NCBI GenBank assembly: GCA_043228905.1
Contig: JBHGNT010000004.1
Coordinates: 8,556,001-8,620,000 of the forward strand
Length of the DNA stretch: 64,000 bases
Source of the DNA: Azolla caroliniana
Lineage: Eukaryota; Polypodiophyta
Reading direction: 5' to 3'
A model generated the notes under the pieces. That model saw nothing but the letters and a program-made list of their open reading frames with translations. It was not told the origin of the DNA and ran no database searches. The number at the start of each line of letters is the position of its first letter. Positions within the stretch are counted from its first letter, which is position 1. A program made the translations under genes and the position numbers. This document shows positions 1 to 10,504 of this stretch, piece by piece.

Positions 1-170
1 TGTGCACACATAGGTGATTAATTGTGCATATGCAAAATAAAAAGCAAAAGAAAGGGTGGAAAGGAGGTATAGAAGCTCGTGCAAAAAGTAAGAGAGGGAG
101 AGATAAAAGGTAGAGGGGAGACAGGCTATGAATTTATAGAGATAGAATTATATATTGTATAAGAGAGAGT

Positions 171-230
171 TAGTGGGCTAGTGGATAGTCACATTGACTA
201 CTAGTTAGAGGTGCATTGTTCAAATCTACT
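171..230 (+). repeat. tRNA-like (SINE-type) patch
   Basis: A near-consensus RNA polymerase III A box (about 174-184, TGGGCTAGTGG) is followed about 44 bases later by a B-box-like GTTCAAATC (218-226). This spacing is typical of tRNA genes and tRNA-derived SINEs. The flanking sequence does not form an acceptor stem, so it is not a functional tRNA gene. Similar patches occur at 43030-43090 and 48754-48806. A SINE head is the simplest reading, but no tail or target duplication was found. Confidence 0.35.
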
Positions 231-810
231 CTTAAAGTGTAGCGTGATTTAAGGAATTTTATTCCTTTTTCATTGAAGACAAAATTGGCGACCCCCCTTC
301 CTTTTTTTCCTATAAAAGGAGGTCGAGGGGGGCTCATTCGGGAGGACGTTTTGGGGAGGAGGAGACTATCGCCAATTTTCCTTTGAAGCTCTTCATCTTC
401 TTATTCACCACTTCTCTTCATCTCATACCCCTTCATCCCCCCCATCACCACGTGTTCGTCTTCTTCGCGTTGGCACTCGAAGTGCTCGTGAGCCCAAGCT
501 TCGTTGGTTCGATGTTGCTCCGCCCCGTTCGTTGTTGTGAGCCTGTGTGCTCGTCGTTTGGGAGGTGGTGGTTCGTTGGGATTGGCATTTTGGTGGTGCT
601 CGTGTGTTCATCTTCACCGTATTCGGATTTTCTTTTGTCTCTAAGGGCATTTAATATTTATGTTTTGATTGAGCTTGTGGTTAACTATAAGTTGCCATTT
701 TAAACAAAACCCTATTTTATAAAGGGTCCTCTTGCATTGGAATCGAACACATATTTATCTCTTTGGTCGATATCATTCGTGTTTCTTTCTCTCCTTCTTT
801 CTTTATTCGT

Positions 811-1336
811 GTCTTCCTTGTATGTTTGGCCGTCTTGTGACGAGGGAGCGTTTCGGGCGTGCCCATGCACCTCTCCTCCTCATAGAGAGGTACGAGCATT
901 TGTTCGTGTGTTTGTGTCTTCCGTGTACGTTCGGCCGTCTTGTGACGAGGGGACCGTTCGGGCTTGCCCATGCACCTCTCCTCCTCATAAAGGCGTACGA
1001 GCATTTGTGCGTGTGTTTGTGTCTTCCGTGTACGTTCGGCTGTCTTGTGACGAGGGGACCATTCGGGCTTGCCCATGCACCTCTCCTCCTCATAAAGGCG
1101 TACGAGCATTTGTGCATGTGTTTGTGTCTTTCTTGTACGTTTGGCCGTCTTGTGACGAGGGGACCGTTCGGGCTTTCCCATGCACCTCTCCTCCTCATAA
1201 AGGCATACGAGCATTTGGTGCGTGTGTTTGTGTCTTCCTTGTACGTTCGGTCGTCTCGTGACGAGGGAGCGTTCGGGCTTGCCCATGTACCCCTCCTCCT
1301 CATAAAGACGTACGGACATTCGTGTTTGTGTTATCG
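811..1336. repeat. 105-bp tandem repeat, five copies
   Basis: Units start at 811, 916, 1021, 1126 and 1232, each beginning with GTCTTCC/GTCTTTC and containing a CGTCTTGTGACGAGG core. The period is 105 bp, with one 106-bp unit. Copies are roughly 90% alike by eye. Because 105 is a multiple of three, several frames stay open on both strands (for example 717-1319 minus and 732-1499 plus). Those are by-products of the repeat, not genes. The array lies downstream of the TATA-like box, so it may be part of an LTR R/U5 or leader. Confidence 0.95.
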
Positions 1337-1584
1337 TCCCCTTGTGCGTTCATGTTGCGTGCTCATCTTGCTTGTACCCGTTTGGTCACTTGGCTCATGC
1401 GGTGATCTCGAAAGGTCGACGAGTCGTGATCAACGAGAGCCACCGACCTCACAAAACAAAGGGCAACGAGACCTTGCTCGGGAAGGGGTCGGGAAGTAGT
1501 ATTGTTGTAAAGCAAACCTCGGGTCTTCTCTATCCCTTGAGTACTCCCTAGTCCAAGACCCACGTGGTCCCGCCCAAGTAACAC

Positions 1585-4174
1585 ATGTGCGCGAAACTTC
1601 GCGACACCGACATTAGCGACCAGGAGAAGAAACGGGCGGAGGGACGTCTTAGGGTGTGCAGAGTCCTGGGCCCCGACGATAAGATTGGTGGAGCCGTGGA
1701 GGCGGTCTCTTTCGACGACAGCTTGGGGGAATTAAATAAGGTGTTCGAAGAAGGCCTCAACGAAGACCAGATGATTCCGGTCAGTTTGGAAATGATGTAC
1801 GAAGTCATCGCAGACTTCTGGGAAAAGGTCGAGTGTGATCGGACGGCCCATGTGCATACGAAGTACAAGACTGTGGACCGGAAGGTGAGACCAATCGCGG
1901 CACCCTTGCCGGAGGGCAGTGGGTTATGAATGAAAGGGGTTGCGTTAGACCCAAGTTTACGAGATCCGGTCGGCATAGGACACCGGTTCATCGACATAAT
2001 GCTACGGGAGCTCAAGGTCGGTGGGGGTGGCTTTCTACTACCGGCGGAGGAGGACCGGTTTCGGGGAATGCTCGAAAGGCACGGGAGGGCCTTCGCATTC
2101 ACGCCAGGGGAGATCGGATGCGTAGACCCGAGAATCGTGGAACCAATGGTGATCTTCACGGTACCGCATGTGCCGTGGAATCTCAAGCTGATTCCGGTGC
2201 CCAGAGCTCACATCCCGAAGTTGATGGAGCTACTGAAGCGAAAGGTGGAGATGGGCATTCTCGAACCGTCGAGTGCTCCGTACTCTAATCGGTGGTTTAC
2301 CGTGCCAAAGAAGAATGGCGCGTTGCGCTTTATTCAGGGCCTGCAGCCGATCAACAAGGTGACTATTCGGAACATAGGAATTAGACAAACCATTGACGAG
2401 TTCGTGGAGGCCTTCGCCGGAAGGTCGATTTACTCAGTCGGGGATATGTACTCAGGGTATGACCAGTTCCAACTAGCCGTGGAGAGCAGGGATATCACGG
2501 CGATGCAGACTCGTCTTGGCTTAGCGCAGATGTGTACCTTGCCGCAAGGAGGGACAAACTCGGTGGCAAACATGGTGAATGCAATGAACAAAGTGCTGAG
2601 GGACCGCATCCCAAACATCACCATGCCATTCTTGGATGACATCCCGATCAAAGGATGTCCGGAGGAAGATAAAGATGGATCGGTCGGGCCGGACGGATGC
2701 CGGAGATTCGTCGCGAACCACATCGGCGACTGTGAGAAGGTGCTGCAAAGACTTGAGAATGCGCGACTCACCTTCTTCGGAGAGAAGTCAACTTTCGGGC
2801 AGTCGGAGCTCCTAGTAGTCGGGCACTTATGCGGGCCTTACGACCAGAAACCATCTCTGGCAAAGGTAGAAGCCATCTCCGCGATGAAGGAAGAATGCAA
2901 GTCGATTACTGAGGTACGAAGGTTCCTGGGTGCGTGCACGTTCTATCACATTTGGATTTCGGATTACACGCATGTTGTGGAGGCGCTCTACGTGTTGCTG
3001 AAGAAGGGGCGTAAATTCGAGTGGGGCGAGGAGCATGCAGAGTCAGTTGGTAGACTGAAGGAGGTGCTAACCGCGACACCGGCACTCCGGAAAGCGGTTT
3101 ACGGCAAGGACGTCCCAATTTACGTTATGGTCAACACGAGCCCAACCGGGATAGGATGGGTGGTCAACCAAGAGGATGAGAGTGGAATGAGGTTCCCCAT
3201 CCGGTTCAGAGTGAAAGTGTTCAGGGAGCGGCAACGAGGATACACCCAAGTTAAACGCAAACTCTAGGGTATTGTTTCGGCAGTTAAGGACGATAAAGAC
3301 TACTTGATCGGGACGGAGGTGAAAATCAAGACAGATTGCCTACTGATCCTCGGTATGGTTTCCGGGTGCGCGACGCCGGACCTGGCGATGCTCAGGTGGA
3401 TTGCGTACATCAAGTCCCTGAATCCGGAAATACAGCACATTTATGGGAAAGACAACACCATGACCGACATGCTTTCTAGAGCACAGTTCGACGATGAGGA
3501 CGGCATGGTTTCAGAGGACGAGGAAGTCGGCGTGGACTTCTTCGAGATGTTTTATGTGACGACGAGAAAGGGGGGCACTCTGGCACTTAACGAGTTCGAC
3601 GAGAGCAAGTACGACAGGGAGTGGCTTCAGATCGGTGGGTTCCTGAAAACGATGACGCCGGACGCGGTGTGGACGAAGGAAGAGGCTAACCGGATTCAGA
3701 AGAAAGCGTACCGATTCTTCCTATGGAACGGAAGCATATGGAAGCACCTGAAGAAGTGAGATGGCGTCCCACTCCGGGTAGTGGCGAGGAAGGAGGAGCA
3801 GGAAGCATTGCTGACAGCATACCACGAGAGTCCTTAGGCCGGACATCGGGGGACATGGGTCATGTTCGAGAAGCTGAAGGAGAAGTATTGGTGGCCAGGA
3901 GTGTACCGGGATGTGCATCAGTTCGTAACGACTTGCGAAAGCTGTCAGATGCACTCCATAGTCCAACATCGGGACAAGCTACACCCAACTTACCCGCCGA
4001 CCATCCACTTCAAGTGGATGGTGGATCTGGTGACGATGCCGATGGGGGTAGGGTAGATGCGATACCTGGTGCTAGCACAAGAGGACCTGATGAACCAGGT
4101 GGAAGGCCGAGCGTTATCGAACAAGACGACCACGGCCGTGTGGCGGTTCCTGATTGAGGAGGTGGTGTGCCGGT
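1585..4174 (+). pseudogene. Gyp1 pol, first part: RT, RNase H, integrase zinc domain
   Basis: One frame runs from 1585 to the Cop1 insertion. It holds a linker (to 1926), then a Ty3/gypsy reverse transcriptase with YSVGDMYSGYDQFQ (about 2430), LPQGGTNS (about 2540) and the catalytic FLDDIPIKG (about 2632). RNase H follows, with SPTGIGWVV near 3140 and YGKDNTMTDMLSRA near 3445. An HHCC integrase zinc domain ends in CESCQMHS near 3940. The frame is broken by stops at 1927 (TGA), 3265 (TAG), 3757 (TGA), 3835 (TAG) and 4054 (TAG). Compared with Gyp2, 1927 is CGA, 3265 is TGG and 4054 is CAG, all C:G to T:A changes. The DD-I-P-I-K-G motif differs from the usual plant DDILIYS-type gypsy motif. It is a dead copy and could not make a full polyprotein. 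Confidence 0.9.
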
Positions 4175-4468
4175 TGTCGAATACATGTGTATAATGGACG
4201 TATTCACACTATCCCGTTTTGGCCATTTATGTAATTAGCATAAAGGGTAGTTGCCCTAAGTCGGTCACTATATATAGTGACCTTGTAACCTTTTTGTAAG
4301 GTTGGGGTGTTGTATTATTGCTTTATGGAATAAGGAGTCTTTTTGTGCCTCTCTGTCTCTCTCCCTCTCTCTCTCTCTGTGCAACGACCTACAAACTGTC
4401 ATACGCAGGTATTCAGAACACAATCAAATGCTACTTGATCTTCCGCAAAGACGACTTTGTCTCCAACA
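4175..4468 (+). repeat. Cop1 5' LTR
   Basis: This 294-bp direct repeat begins TGTCGAATAC and ends CTCCAACA. It contains a TATA core inside a palindrome (4263-4282), an AACCTT...AAGGTT inverted repeat just after it, and a CT-rich microsatellite near 4350-4378 in the presumed R/U5. I found no base differing from the 3' copy at 9348-9641. Confidence 0.97.
4263..4282. promoter_or_regulatory. Cop1 LTR TATA box within a perfect 20-bp palindrome
   Basis: GGTCACTATATATAGTGACC is its own reverse complement, with the TATATATA core at its centre. It lies about 90 bases into the LTR, a plausible core promoter position. The same 20 bases recur at 9436-9455 in the 3' LTR. A promoter function is inferred. 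Symmetric GGTCAC arms around TATA could also bind a dimeric factor or permit transcription both ways. Confidence 0.6.
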
Positions 4469-4470
4469 TC

Positions 4471-4482
4471 TGGTATCAGAGC
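4471..4482 (+). other. Cop1 primer-binding site
   Basis: TGGTATCAGAGC starts two bases after the 5' LTR. It matches the primer-binding site commonly complementary to the 3' end of plant initiator methionine tRNA, which primes minus-strand synthesis. Confidence 0.92.
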
Positions 4483-5137
4483 CTGCACAGTAGTCGGTCC
4501 TTCAATCCGCTGTCGGCCGTCGTCTCAGCATTCGGTTTCCTGCGTCATTCGAAGAAGAGAGAAGAAGAAGAAAAACGAGGCCTGCATCTCATCGCGTTAG
4601 ATCATCTTTGCTTGGAGTAAGCCAGCAGGTTGTACTCCGTTCCTTGTGATCGTAACCGCTCGAGGTGAAATCCCCTTGTGCAACTTTGACACGATCGTGC
4701 TCCATTCGGTTAAACGGCATCCGAAGAGGTCATCAAACGCTGCTCGCCGCTCATTGTAACCACTCAGTGCAGATCGGTCTCAAGACAACAACCCCAATTC
4801 GTGCTTCATCCGGCTGATCGACATTCGAGAGGATCAGTTGGATCCATCTCTCTCGTCGCTGCAGTCACCCGAAGCCGAATCGGTTCAGATAATCGGTTTC
4901 AATAATCGGTATTCGGCATATATATCCGAAGCGAACCGGGCTCACTCCGACTCGGCAACATTCGGGAAGACCAGTCGGTTCTGTCCCTCAAGTTACCGGA
5001 GTCAATTCGAGCAAGTTCCGAAGCCGAACCGACTCGGGTTCAAATCCGACTAGAACGATATCGGGTGAGCCAACTGGCTACACTCCAACAAGGTTCGTAG
5101 TCAACTCCGAACCGAGCTTCGTCAACCAAAACCGAAC

Positions 5138-8100
5138 TTGATGACATCAACATCCGGCTCGTCAGAAATGAGTCTACGAAAGTTCGATGGATCGAACTTC
5201 AACTTCTGGAAGGAACAAATGCAGGACTATCTCATAGTCAAGGGGCAAATCGATCCCATCGAAAATGAAGAACCTCCAGAAGGATACAAACCAATTGAGT
5301 GGCAGAAGTTGGACAGAATTGTCCGCGCCACGATTCGGATGCACCTATCGGAATCGGTATACTTTACGGTGCAATCGTGTACGACAGCATTCGAACTGTG
5401 GAAAACACTGTCGGACACTTACGAAAAGAAGGTCGCCGCAACGAAGATGTTTCTGATCCGGCGCCTCTACAACTTGCGGATGAAAGAATCCGATTCGGTT
5501 CAAGCACACCTCAATGAGTACGAAAGCATAAGCTCCCAAATCTCGTCACAGGGGACGGCAATCGAGGATGAACTCAGAGCAATGATACTCATGAGCAGCC
5601 TTCCCTCATCATGGGAAACTTTCGTCACAACCGTGTGCAACGCGTCAACCACGGCTGTTAAATACTCCGAAGTCACGAGCGCAATCCTGACCGAAGCAGC
5701 TCGGAGAAAGTCTTTCGCCAAAGACTCAACAGACGACGCTTACGTAGTACAAGGTTCGACAGACCGATCGAACATACGAGGAAGAGATTCCTCACGGCCG
5801 CCGAACAATCAGCGAAGACGGAGCCAGTCACGGGATAACCGAATCTGCAACTATTGCAAGAAACCCGGACACATCAAAGCCGACTGCCGCGCACTCAAGA
5901 ACAAGAACAACAAGAAGAGTGGCCGGCATGAGGAGATCAATTACGTCAGCTTCTCAGCTGATGTACTACCGGACGACCCGAATATACTATCAATCGAAAA
6001 TCCAGTCGGATCAGAAGTTCTACTCACGACTGAAGAATCGAGCACATGGCTCTTAGATTCGGGCGCGTCATTTCACGTGACTCCTCATCGATCCCAATTT
6101 CGGCAATATACGATCCGTCACTCCGACTCAGTTCGAGTCGGCAACTCACAACACTGTGACATCATCGGAATCGGCACAGTAGAGCTCAACCTTGCAGGTG
6201 GCTCTACACTTGTACTCCACAATGTCCGACATGTACCCGAGCTCTCAAGGCCATTGATCTCAGTCGGACAACTAGATGAAGACGGCATTCGTGCCGGTTT
6301 TTCTTCGGGAGGGTGGACACTCCACAGGGGGAACCTCCTGCTTGCTAGAGGACCCAAGATACACTCCCTGTATCCGTTACATGTTACGCTCAGAGAGGGT
6401 AACCTGTTTTTGGTGGATATTCCTGTGTCATCACTATGGCACCGAAGATTAGGACACCTCAGCAAGGCCGGCATCACGCACCTATCTAGAGCCGGATACA
6501 TCCCCAAACTCTCCTTCTCGGACCATCAATTCTGCGAGCATTGCCAGTATGGCAAACAAGCAGCCGCATCACACCCGACATCAGCACCAAGAGAAACGAG
6601 ACCTCTTGATTTGGTCCACTCGGACGTCTGTGGCCCAATGCCGCATCAGTCTCTCGGCGGTGCCTCTTACTTCGTCACTTTTATTGACGATTCAACTCGA
6701 AAGGTGTGGGCTTATCCAATTCGCACCAAAGATCGGGTCTTCTCGATCTTCACCGATTGGCTCGCTATGGTAGAAAATCAAACCGACCGAAAGCTGAAAT
6801 GCTTTCGGACAGACAATGGGGGAGAGTTTAAATCCGAAGAATTCGTCAAATTCTGCCGACAACGCGGCATCCGACGTGAATTTACGGCACCACACAGTCC
6901 GGAGCAAAACGGGATTGCCGAACGCATGAATCGGACAATCCAAGAACGGACAGTTTCCATGCTCCAACACTCCGGACTGTCGGATGGCTTCTGGGCAGAG
7001 GCTCTACTCACGGCAGTACACATAATCAATATGTCGCCAAGTAGACCTCTAGGACTTCAAATTCCTCAGGAACTATGGATCGGCAGTAAGCCGAATTACG
7101 ACAAGCTGAGGATCTTCGGATGCGAGGCGTACGCCCTTATTCCGAAAGATGATCGCCGAAAACTTGCACCTCGGTCCAGGAAATGCATTTTCCTTGGATA
7201 TGGATCCGACGGCGAAATGGGATACCGACTCTGGGACCCCGAACGCAGACAAATCGTTCGAAGTTCGGACGTTGTGTTCAACGAGTCGGCTATGAATCCA
7301 TCAGTCGAAAAACCGATCGAAGTCCGAAGGGTAACATTTTCCGATGTGCCGACCCTTCAAGAAGGCCCCGCTCTCAACACACGGTCAGCTTCACGGGTAG
7401 CTGAACGTTACACTACCGACTCGGACGACCCCGACTCGGCACAGCAGAACAATCCGCTTTCGGACCATCCGACCTCGATACCCGATGCGACCAGTCCAAT
7501 CATACCTCGACGATCCGAGAGACTGTCGCAACCTCCGGAGAGGTATTCTCCTGGAATTTTCTTCACCGACGCCGGCGAACCGACGTCTTACGAAGAAGCA
7601 TCGACATCTGTCGATTCCGCCACCTGGCATCTGGCGATGGAGTCGGAAATGCACTCCATTCGGGCAAACAAGACTTGGGATCTGGTTGAATTACCTAGGA
7701 ACCGACGTGCTCTTCCTTGCAAGTGGGTTTATCGACTAAAAGAGACGTCTGATTCGACCACCCCAAAGTACAAGGCCAGATTAGTTGCGAAGGGCTTCCG
7801 ACAAGAATATGGCGTCGACTTCGACGAGATTTTTTCACCAGTGGTGAAAATGACAACCCTCCGTTTTCTACTCGGCGTAGTGGCAGCCGACAACTTGGAG
7901 CTAATTCAGCTAGATGTCAAAACAACATTCCTCCATGGTGATCTTGACGAGGAAATTTATATGGAGCAGCCAAAAGGCTTCGTGGCGACTGGCCAAGAAC
8001 ATCTAGTTTGCCGACTCAGGAAGAGTCTATACGGCCTCAAACAGGCACCGCGACAATGGTACAAGAAGTTCGACGACTTCATCCAATCGATCGGCTTCTC

Positions 8101-9154
8101 AAAAAGCGATGAGGACCATTGTCTTTTCACCAACACAGCTCAAGATGGATCACCCATCTTCCTCATCATTTATGTGGACGACATGCTAATTTCTGGACGC
8201 CACGCGGGCGAACTTGCCGATCTCATTCGGCAACTGCGGTTGAAGTTTGCCATGAAGGACCTCGGTCCGGCACGACACATCCTTGGCATGAAGATTAGTC
8301 GGCATCGCGATAAACGACATCTTTTTTTGTCTCAGACCGACTATACCCGACGTGTCTTAGAACGCTTCAACATGCAATCAGCCAAATATGCTTCAACCCC
8401 GCTCCCCATGAATCTTCGGCTCTCTCAGCGAGACTGCCCGACATCCAGTCCGGAGGGGGAAGATATGAAGTCGGTACCGTATGCACCGGCAGTCGGCTCC
8501 CTTATGTACCTGATGGTCGCGACACGACCTGATATTTCTCACGCCGTAGGAGTCGTTAGCAGATTTATGCACAATCCTGGCCGATCGCATTGGAACGCAG
8601 TCAAGCATGTGTTCAGATATCTGGCTGGCACAAAAGACCACGGCATTCTTTTCGGTCCGAACCGAACCTCAGGCGTAGTCGGTTACACCGACTCGGACTT
8701 CGCCGGCTGTATAGACAGTCGGAAATCAACAACCGGATACTGCTTCAAATTCGGCAATGGAGCAATCTCGTGGAAGTCGAAACTTCAGGAGTGCACAGCG
8801 ACTTCAACGACCGAAGCAGAATATGTAGCTGCGTCCGACGCAGCAAAAGAAGCTTTGTGGCTCGGTCGGCTGGCGCACACGTTTCGACAAGTCGACCATG
8901 ACTCGGCTCCAGTTGTCTACATCGACAGTCAAGGTGCTGTTGCCTTGTCGAAAAATCCGGTTCACCACAACGCCTCCAAACATATCGACGTTCGATATCA
9001 CTTCGTTCGGGACTGCGTCATTTCAGGGAAAATCGGTCTAGAGAAAATATCCACAACCGACAATGTCGCAGATGGAATGACCAAATGTCTTTCGGCAGAC
9101 CGTTTTCGGTCTCTTCGGCATCAGATGGGCGTAACGACAAACCAGTCCGGTTAG
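5138..9154 (+). CDS. Cop1 gag-pol polyprotein, intact
   Basis: A 1338-aa frame without stops encodes all proteins for Ty1/copia replication in the typical order. Gag occupies about residues 1-260, with a CCHC knuckle (CNYCKKPGHIKADC) near 237-250. Protease has LLDSGASFHVT near 305. Integrase has its HHCC zinc region near 435-472 and a DDE core: D near 497 (HSDVCGP), D near 558 (RTDNGGEF) and E 36 residues further on in GIAER. Reverse transcriptase shows DVKTTFLHGDL and YVDDML near 1012. RNase H follows (YTDSDFAG, STTEAEYVAA). A 655-base leader separates it from the primer-binding site. The ATG at 5138 was taken as start because it is the first in frame and precedes a recognisable gag. DVKTTF in place of the usual DVKTAF is the only oddity seen. 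No frameshift separates gag and pol. Confidence 0.97.
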   Translation: MMTSTSGSSEMSLRKFDGSNFNFWKEQMQDYLIVKGQIDPIENEEPPEGYKPIEWQKLDRIVRATIRMHLSESVYFTVQSCTTAFELWKTLSDTYEKKVAATKMFLIRRLYNLRMKESDSVQAHLNEYESISSQISSQGTAIEDELRAMILMSSLPSSWETFVTTVCNASTTAVKYSEVTSAILTEAARRKSFAKDSTDDAYVVQGSTDRSNIRGRDSSRPPNNQRRRSQSRDNRICNYCKKPGHIKADCRALKNKNNKKSGRHEEINYVSFSADVLPDDPNILSIENPVGSEVLLTTEESSTWLLDSGASFHVTPHRSQFRQYTIRHSDSVRVGNSQHCDIIGIGTVELNLAGGSTLVLHNVRHVPELSRPLISVGQLDEDGIRAGFSSGGWTLHRGNLLLARGPKIHSLYPLHVTLREGNLFLVDIPVSSLWHRRLGHLSKAGITHLSRAGYIPKLSFSDHQFCEHCQYGKQAAASHPTSAPRETRPLDLVHSDVCGPMPHQSLGGASYFVTFIDDSTRKVWAYPIRTKDRVFSIFTDWLAMVENQTDRKLKCFRTDNGGEFKSEEFVKFCRQRGIRREFTAPHSPEQNGIAERMNRTIQERTVSMLQHSGLSDGFWAEALLTAVHIINMSPSRPLGLQIPQELWIGSKPNYDKLRIFGCEAYALIPKDDRRKLAPRSRKCIFLGYGSDGEMGYRLWDPERRQIVRSSDVVFNESAMNPSVEKPIEVRRVTFSDVPTLQEGPALNTRSASRVAERYTTDSDDPDSAQQNNPLSDHPTSIPDATSPIIPRRSERLSQPPERYSPGIFFTDAGEPTSYEEASTSVDSATWHLAMESEMHSIRANKTWDLVELPRNRRALPCKWVYRLKETSDSTTPKYKARLVAKGFRQEYGVDFDEIFSPVVKMTTLRFLLGVVAADNLELIQLDVKTTFLHGDLDEEIYMEQPKGFVATGQEHLVCRLRKSLYGLKQAPRQWYKKFDDFIQSIGFSKSDEDHCLFTNTAQDGSPIFLIIYVDDMLISGRHAGELADLIRQLRLKFAMKDLGPARHILGMKISRHRDKRHLFLSQTDYTRRVLERFNMQSAKYASTPLPMNLRLSQRDCPTSSPEGEDMKSVPYAPAVGSLMYLMVATRPDISHAVGVVSRFMHNPGRSHWNAVKHVFRYLAGTKDHGILFGPNRTSGVVGYTDSDFAGCIDSRKSTTGYCFKFGNGAISWKSKLQECTATSTTEAEYVAASDAAKEALWLGRLAHTFRQVDHDSAPVVYIDSQGAVALSKNPVHHNASKHIDVRYHFVRDCVISGKIGLEKISTTDNVADGMTKCLSADRFRSLRHQMGVTTNQSG

Positions 9155-9332
9155 AGCCGGACACAGAGCAGGATGGTTCCCGACAACCGACATCAGTTCC
9201 TTAATGATCGGCTTCAATTGTTCCGACCCGACCAGTTCGGTCTTCTGCCTTCGGACCCTGCCGACTCGAACAAAGCTTATATGTCCGAGAACCTAAGTCT
9301 ATACCTGTAATCTTAGATAACCCATGTATACG

Positions 9333-9347
9333 CCCATTACGGGGGAG
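9333..9347 (+). other. Cop1 polypurine tract
   Basis: The run ending ACGGGGGAG lies directly against the 3' LTR start (TGTCGAATAC). This is the position and composition expected for the plus-strand primer. Confidence 0.8.
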
Positions 9348-9641
9348 TGTCGAATACATGTGTATAATGGACGTATTCACACTATCCCGTTTTGGCCATT
9401 TATGTAATTAGCATAAAGGGTAGTTGCCCTAAGTCGGTCACTATATATAGTGACCTTGTAACCTTTTTGTAAGGTTGGGGTGTTGTATTATTGCTTTATG
9501 GAATAAGGAGTCTTTTTGTGCCTCTCTGTCTCTCTCCCTCTCTCTCTCTCTGTGCAACGACCTACAAACTGTCATACGCAGGTATTCAGAACACAATCAA
9601 ATGCTACTTGATCTTCCGCAAAGACGACTTTGTCTCCAACA
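9348..9641 (+). repeat. Cop1 3' LTR
   Basis: This is the second 294-bp copy, identical by eye to 4175-4468. It is followed at once by the second CCGGT target copy (9642-9646) and then by resumed Gyp1 integrase sequence. Confidence 0.97.
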
Positions 9642-9646
9642 CCGGT

Positions 9647-10431
9647 ACGGGTGCGTAGGGAAGATCGTGGCAGATCGGGGGGAGCTGGACTCGCAGGAAG
9701 CCGAAGAGCTGTTTGACTGATTAGGGTTCAAGCTCTCCCTCACTACAACGTACAACCCAGAGGAGAATGGGGAGGTAGAACGAGGGCACGACCCAATCGT
9801 GAAGGCGTTGGTGCGAGTGTGTGAAGGGCAGGTCGGGAATTGGCCGCGACTTCTACCTTACGCGCTGTGGGCGGACCGGACTAGGTACAGCTCGGTGACC
9901 GGGTTCATGTCGACAGAGTTGATGTACGGGCCAAACCCGATTATGCCGGTGGAGCGGGCAATCACTTCGTGGACCGCGATGGATTGGAGGAACGAAATGA
10001 GCCGGGAAGAGCTGTTGGCGGTGCGGATTCGACAGCTTGAACGAAGACCAGAGGACATAGAGCGAGCAAGGGAGAAGCTACGCATGGCGCGAGAAAGGAA
10101 CAAGGGCCGGTTCGACTGGACACATTGGCTCTGGCCGAAGAAGATTGAAGAAGGAGATTGGGTGCTGGTATACGACAACAACCTCGACAATCAGCACAAA
10201 GTAGTGCAAAAATTTGCAAAGAGATGGTTCGGGCCCTACGCCGTGACGAGCGCTAACGACAATGGAACGTACCATCTCGCAGAGGTTGACCGGACGCGGA
10301 TAGCTGTGCCAGTAGTAGGGAAGAGGATCAAAGTATTTAAGAAGCGGCATGAGGACGAACTAGACCCGGCAAGCCCAGACGATGGTGAAGGCTGCACCAG
10401 CATGGACAACGACTCGGAGAATGAAGGGTGA
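9647..10431 (+). pseudogene. Gyp1 pol, second part: integrase core and C-terminal domain
   Basis: This continues the frame of 1585-4174 after Cop1. It begins with the second catalytic region (IVADRGELD near 9664) and continues through PEENGE near 9760. It ends in a GPY-type C-terminal module (KRWFGPYAVTSANDNGTYHL near 10219). It closes with an acidic tail at a TGA (10429-10431). There is one internal stop, TGA at 9718, where Gyp2 has CGG. No chromodomain is seen after the GPY module. Both halves would join in frame, so the element was already damaged by its other stops rather than only by Cop1. Confidence 0.9.
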
Positions 10432-10504
10432 TTACGGGCCGGTCTTCTCCGGAAATTGCTGTATCTGGCACATACCGGAGGACGTGCGGTTTGGTGGGGG
10501 TGGA

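Larger units (their letters stand above)
1..1583 (+). other. LTR-like non-coding region, family not identified
   Basis: No real gene is seen here. A TATA-like TATAAAAGG lies near 312 after a pyrimidine-rich run. A 105-bp tandem array fills 811-1336. The last bases (about 1550-1583, CCAAGACCCACGTGGTCCC then AAGTAACA) resemble the 3' end of the Gyp2 LTRs (CCAAGACCCCAGTGGTCTC, ending GTGACA). I infer an LTR, probably from a gypsy element, ending near 1583 and fused to a truncated Gyp1 body, because no primer-binding site follows. The left end is not visible, and open frames such as 383-703 have no recognisable motif. It could also be unrelated repeat DNA next to Gyp1. Confidence 0.35.
4175..9641 (+). 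mobile_element. Cop1: complete, probably young Ty1/copia retrotransposon
   Basis: This element is 5467 bp with LTRs 4175-4468 and 9348-9641, which I read as identical over 294 bp and which end in TGT...ACA. A 5-bp target duplication CCGGT (4170-4174 and 9642-9646) flanks it. Primer-binding site, single uninterrupted gag-pol frame and polypurine tract are all in place. The insertion site is the Gyp1 integrase; removing the element and one CCGGT restores the sequence expected from Gyp2. Identical LTRs and an intact frame point to a very recent insertion and possible autonomy. Lineage looks Tnt1/Tork-like, which is tentative. Confidence 0.97.

Noticed and set aside
717-1499. Long open frames on both strands (200 and 255 codons)
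   Set aside because: They follow the 105-bp tandem repeat, have no domain, and are open in competing frames on both strands.
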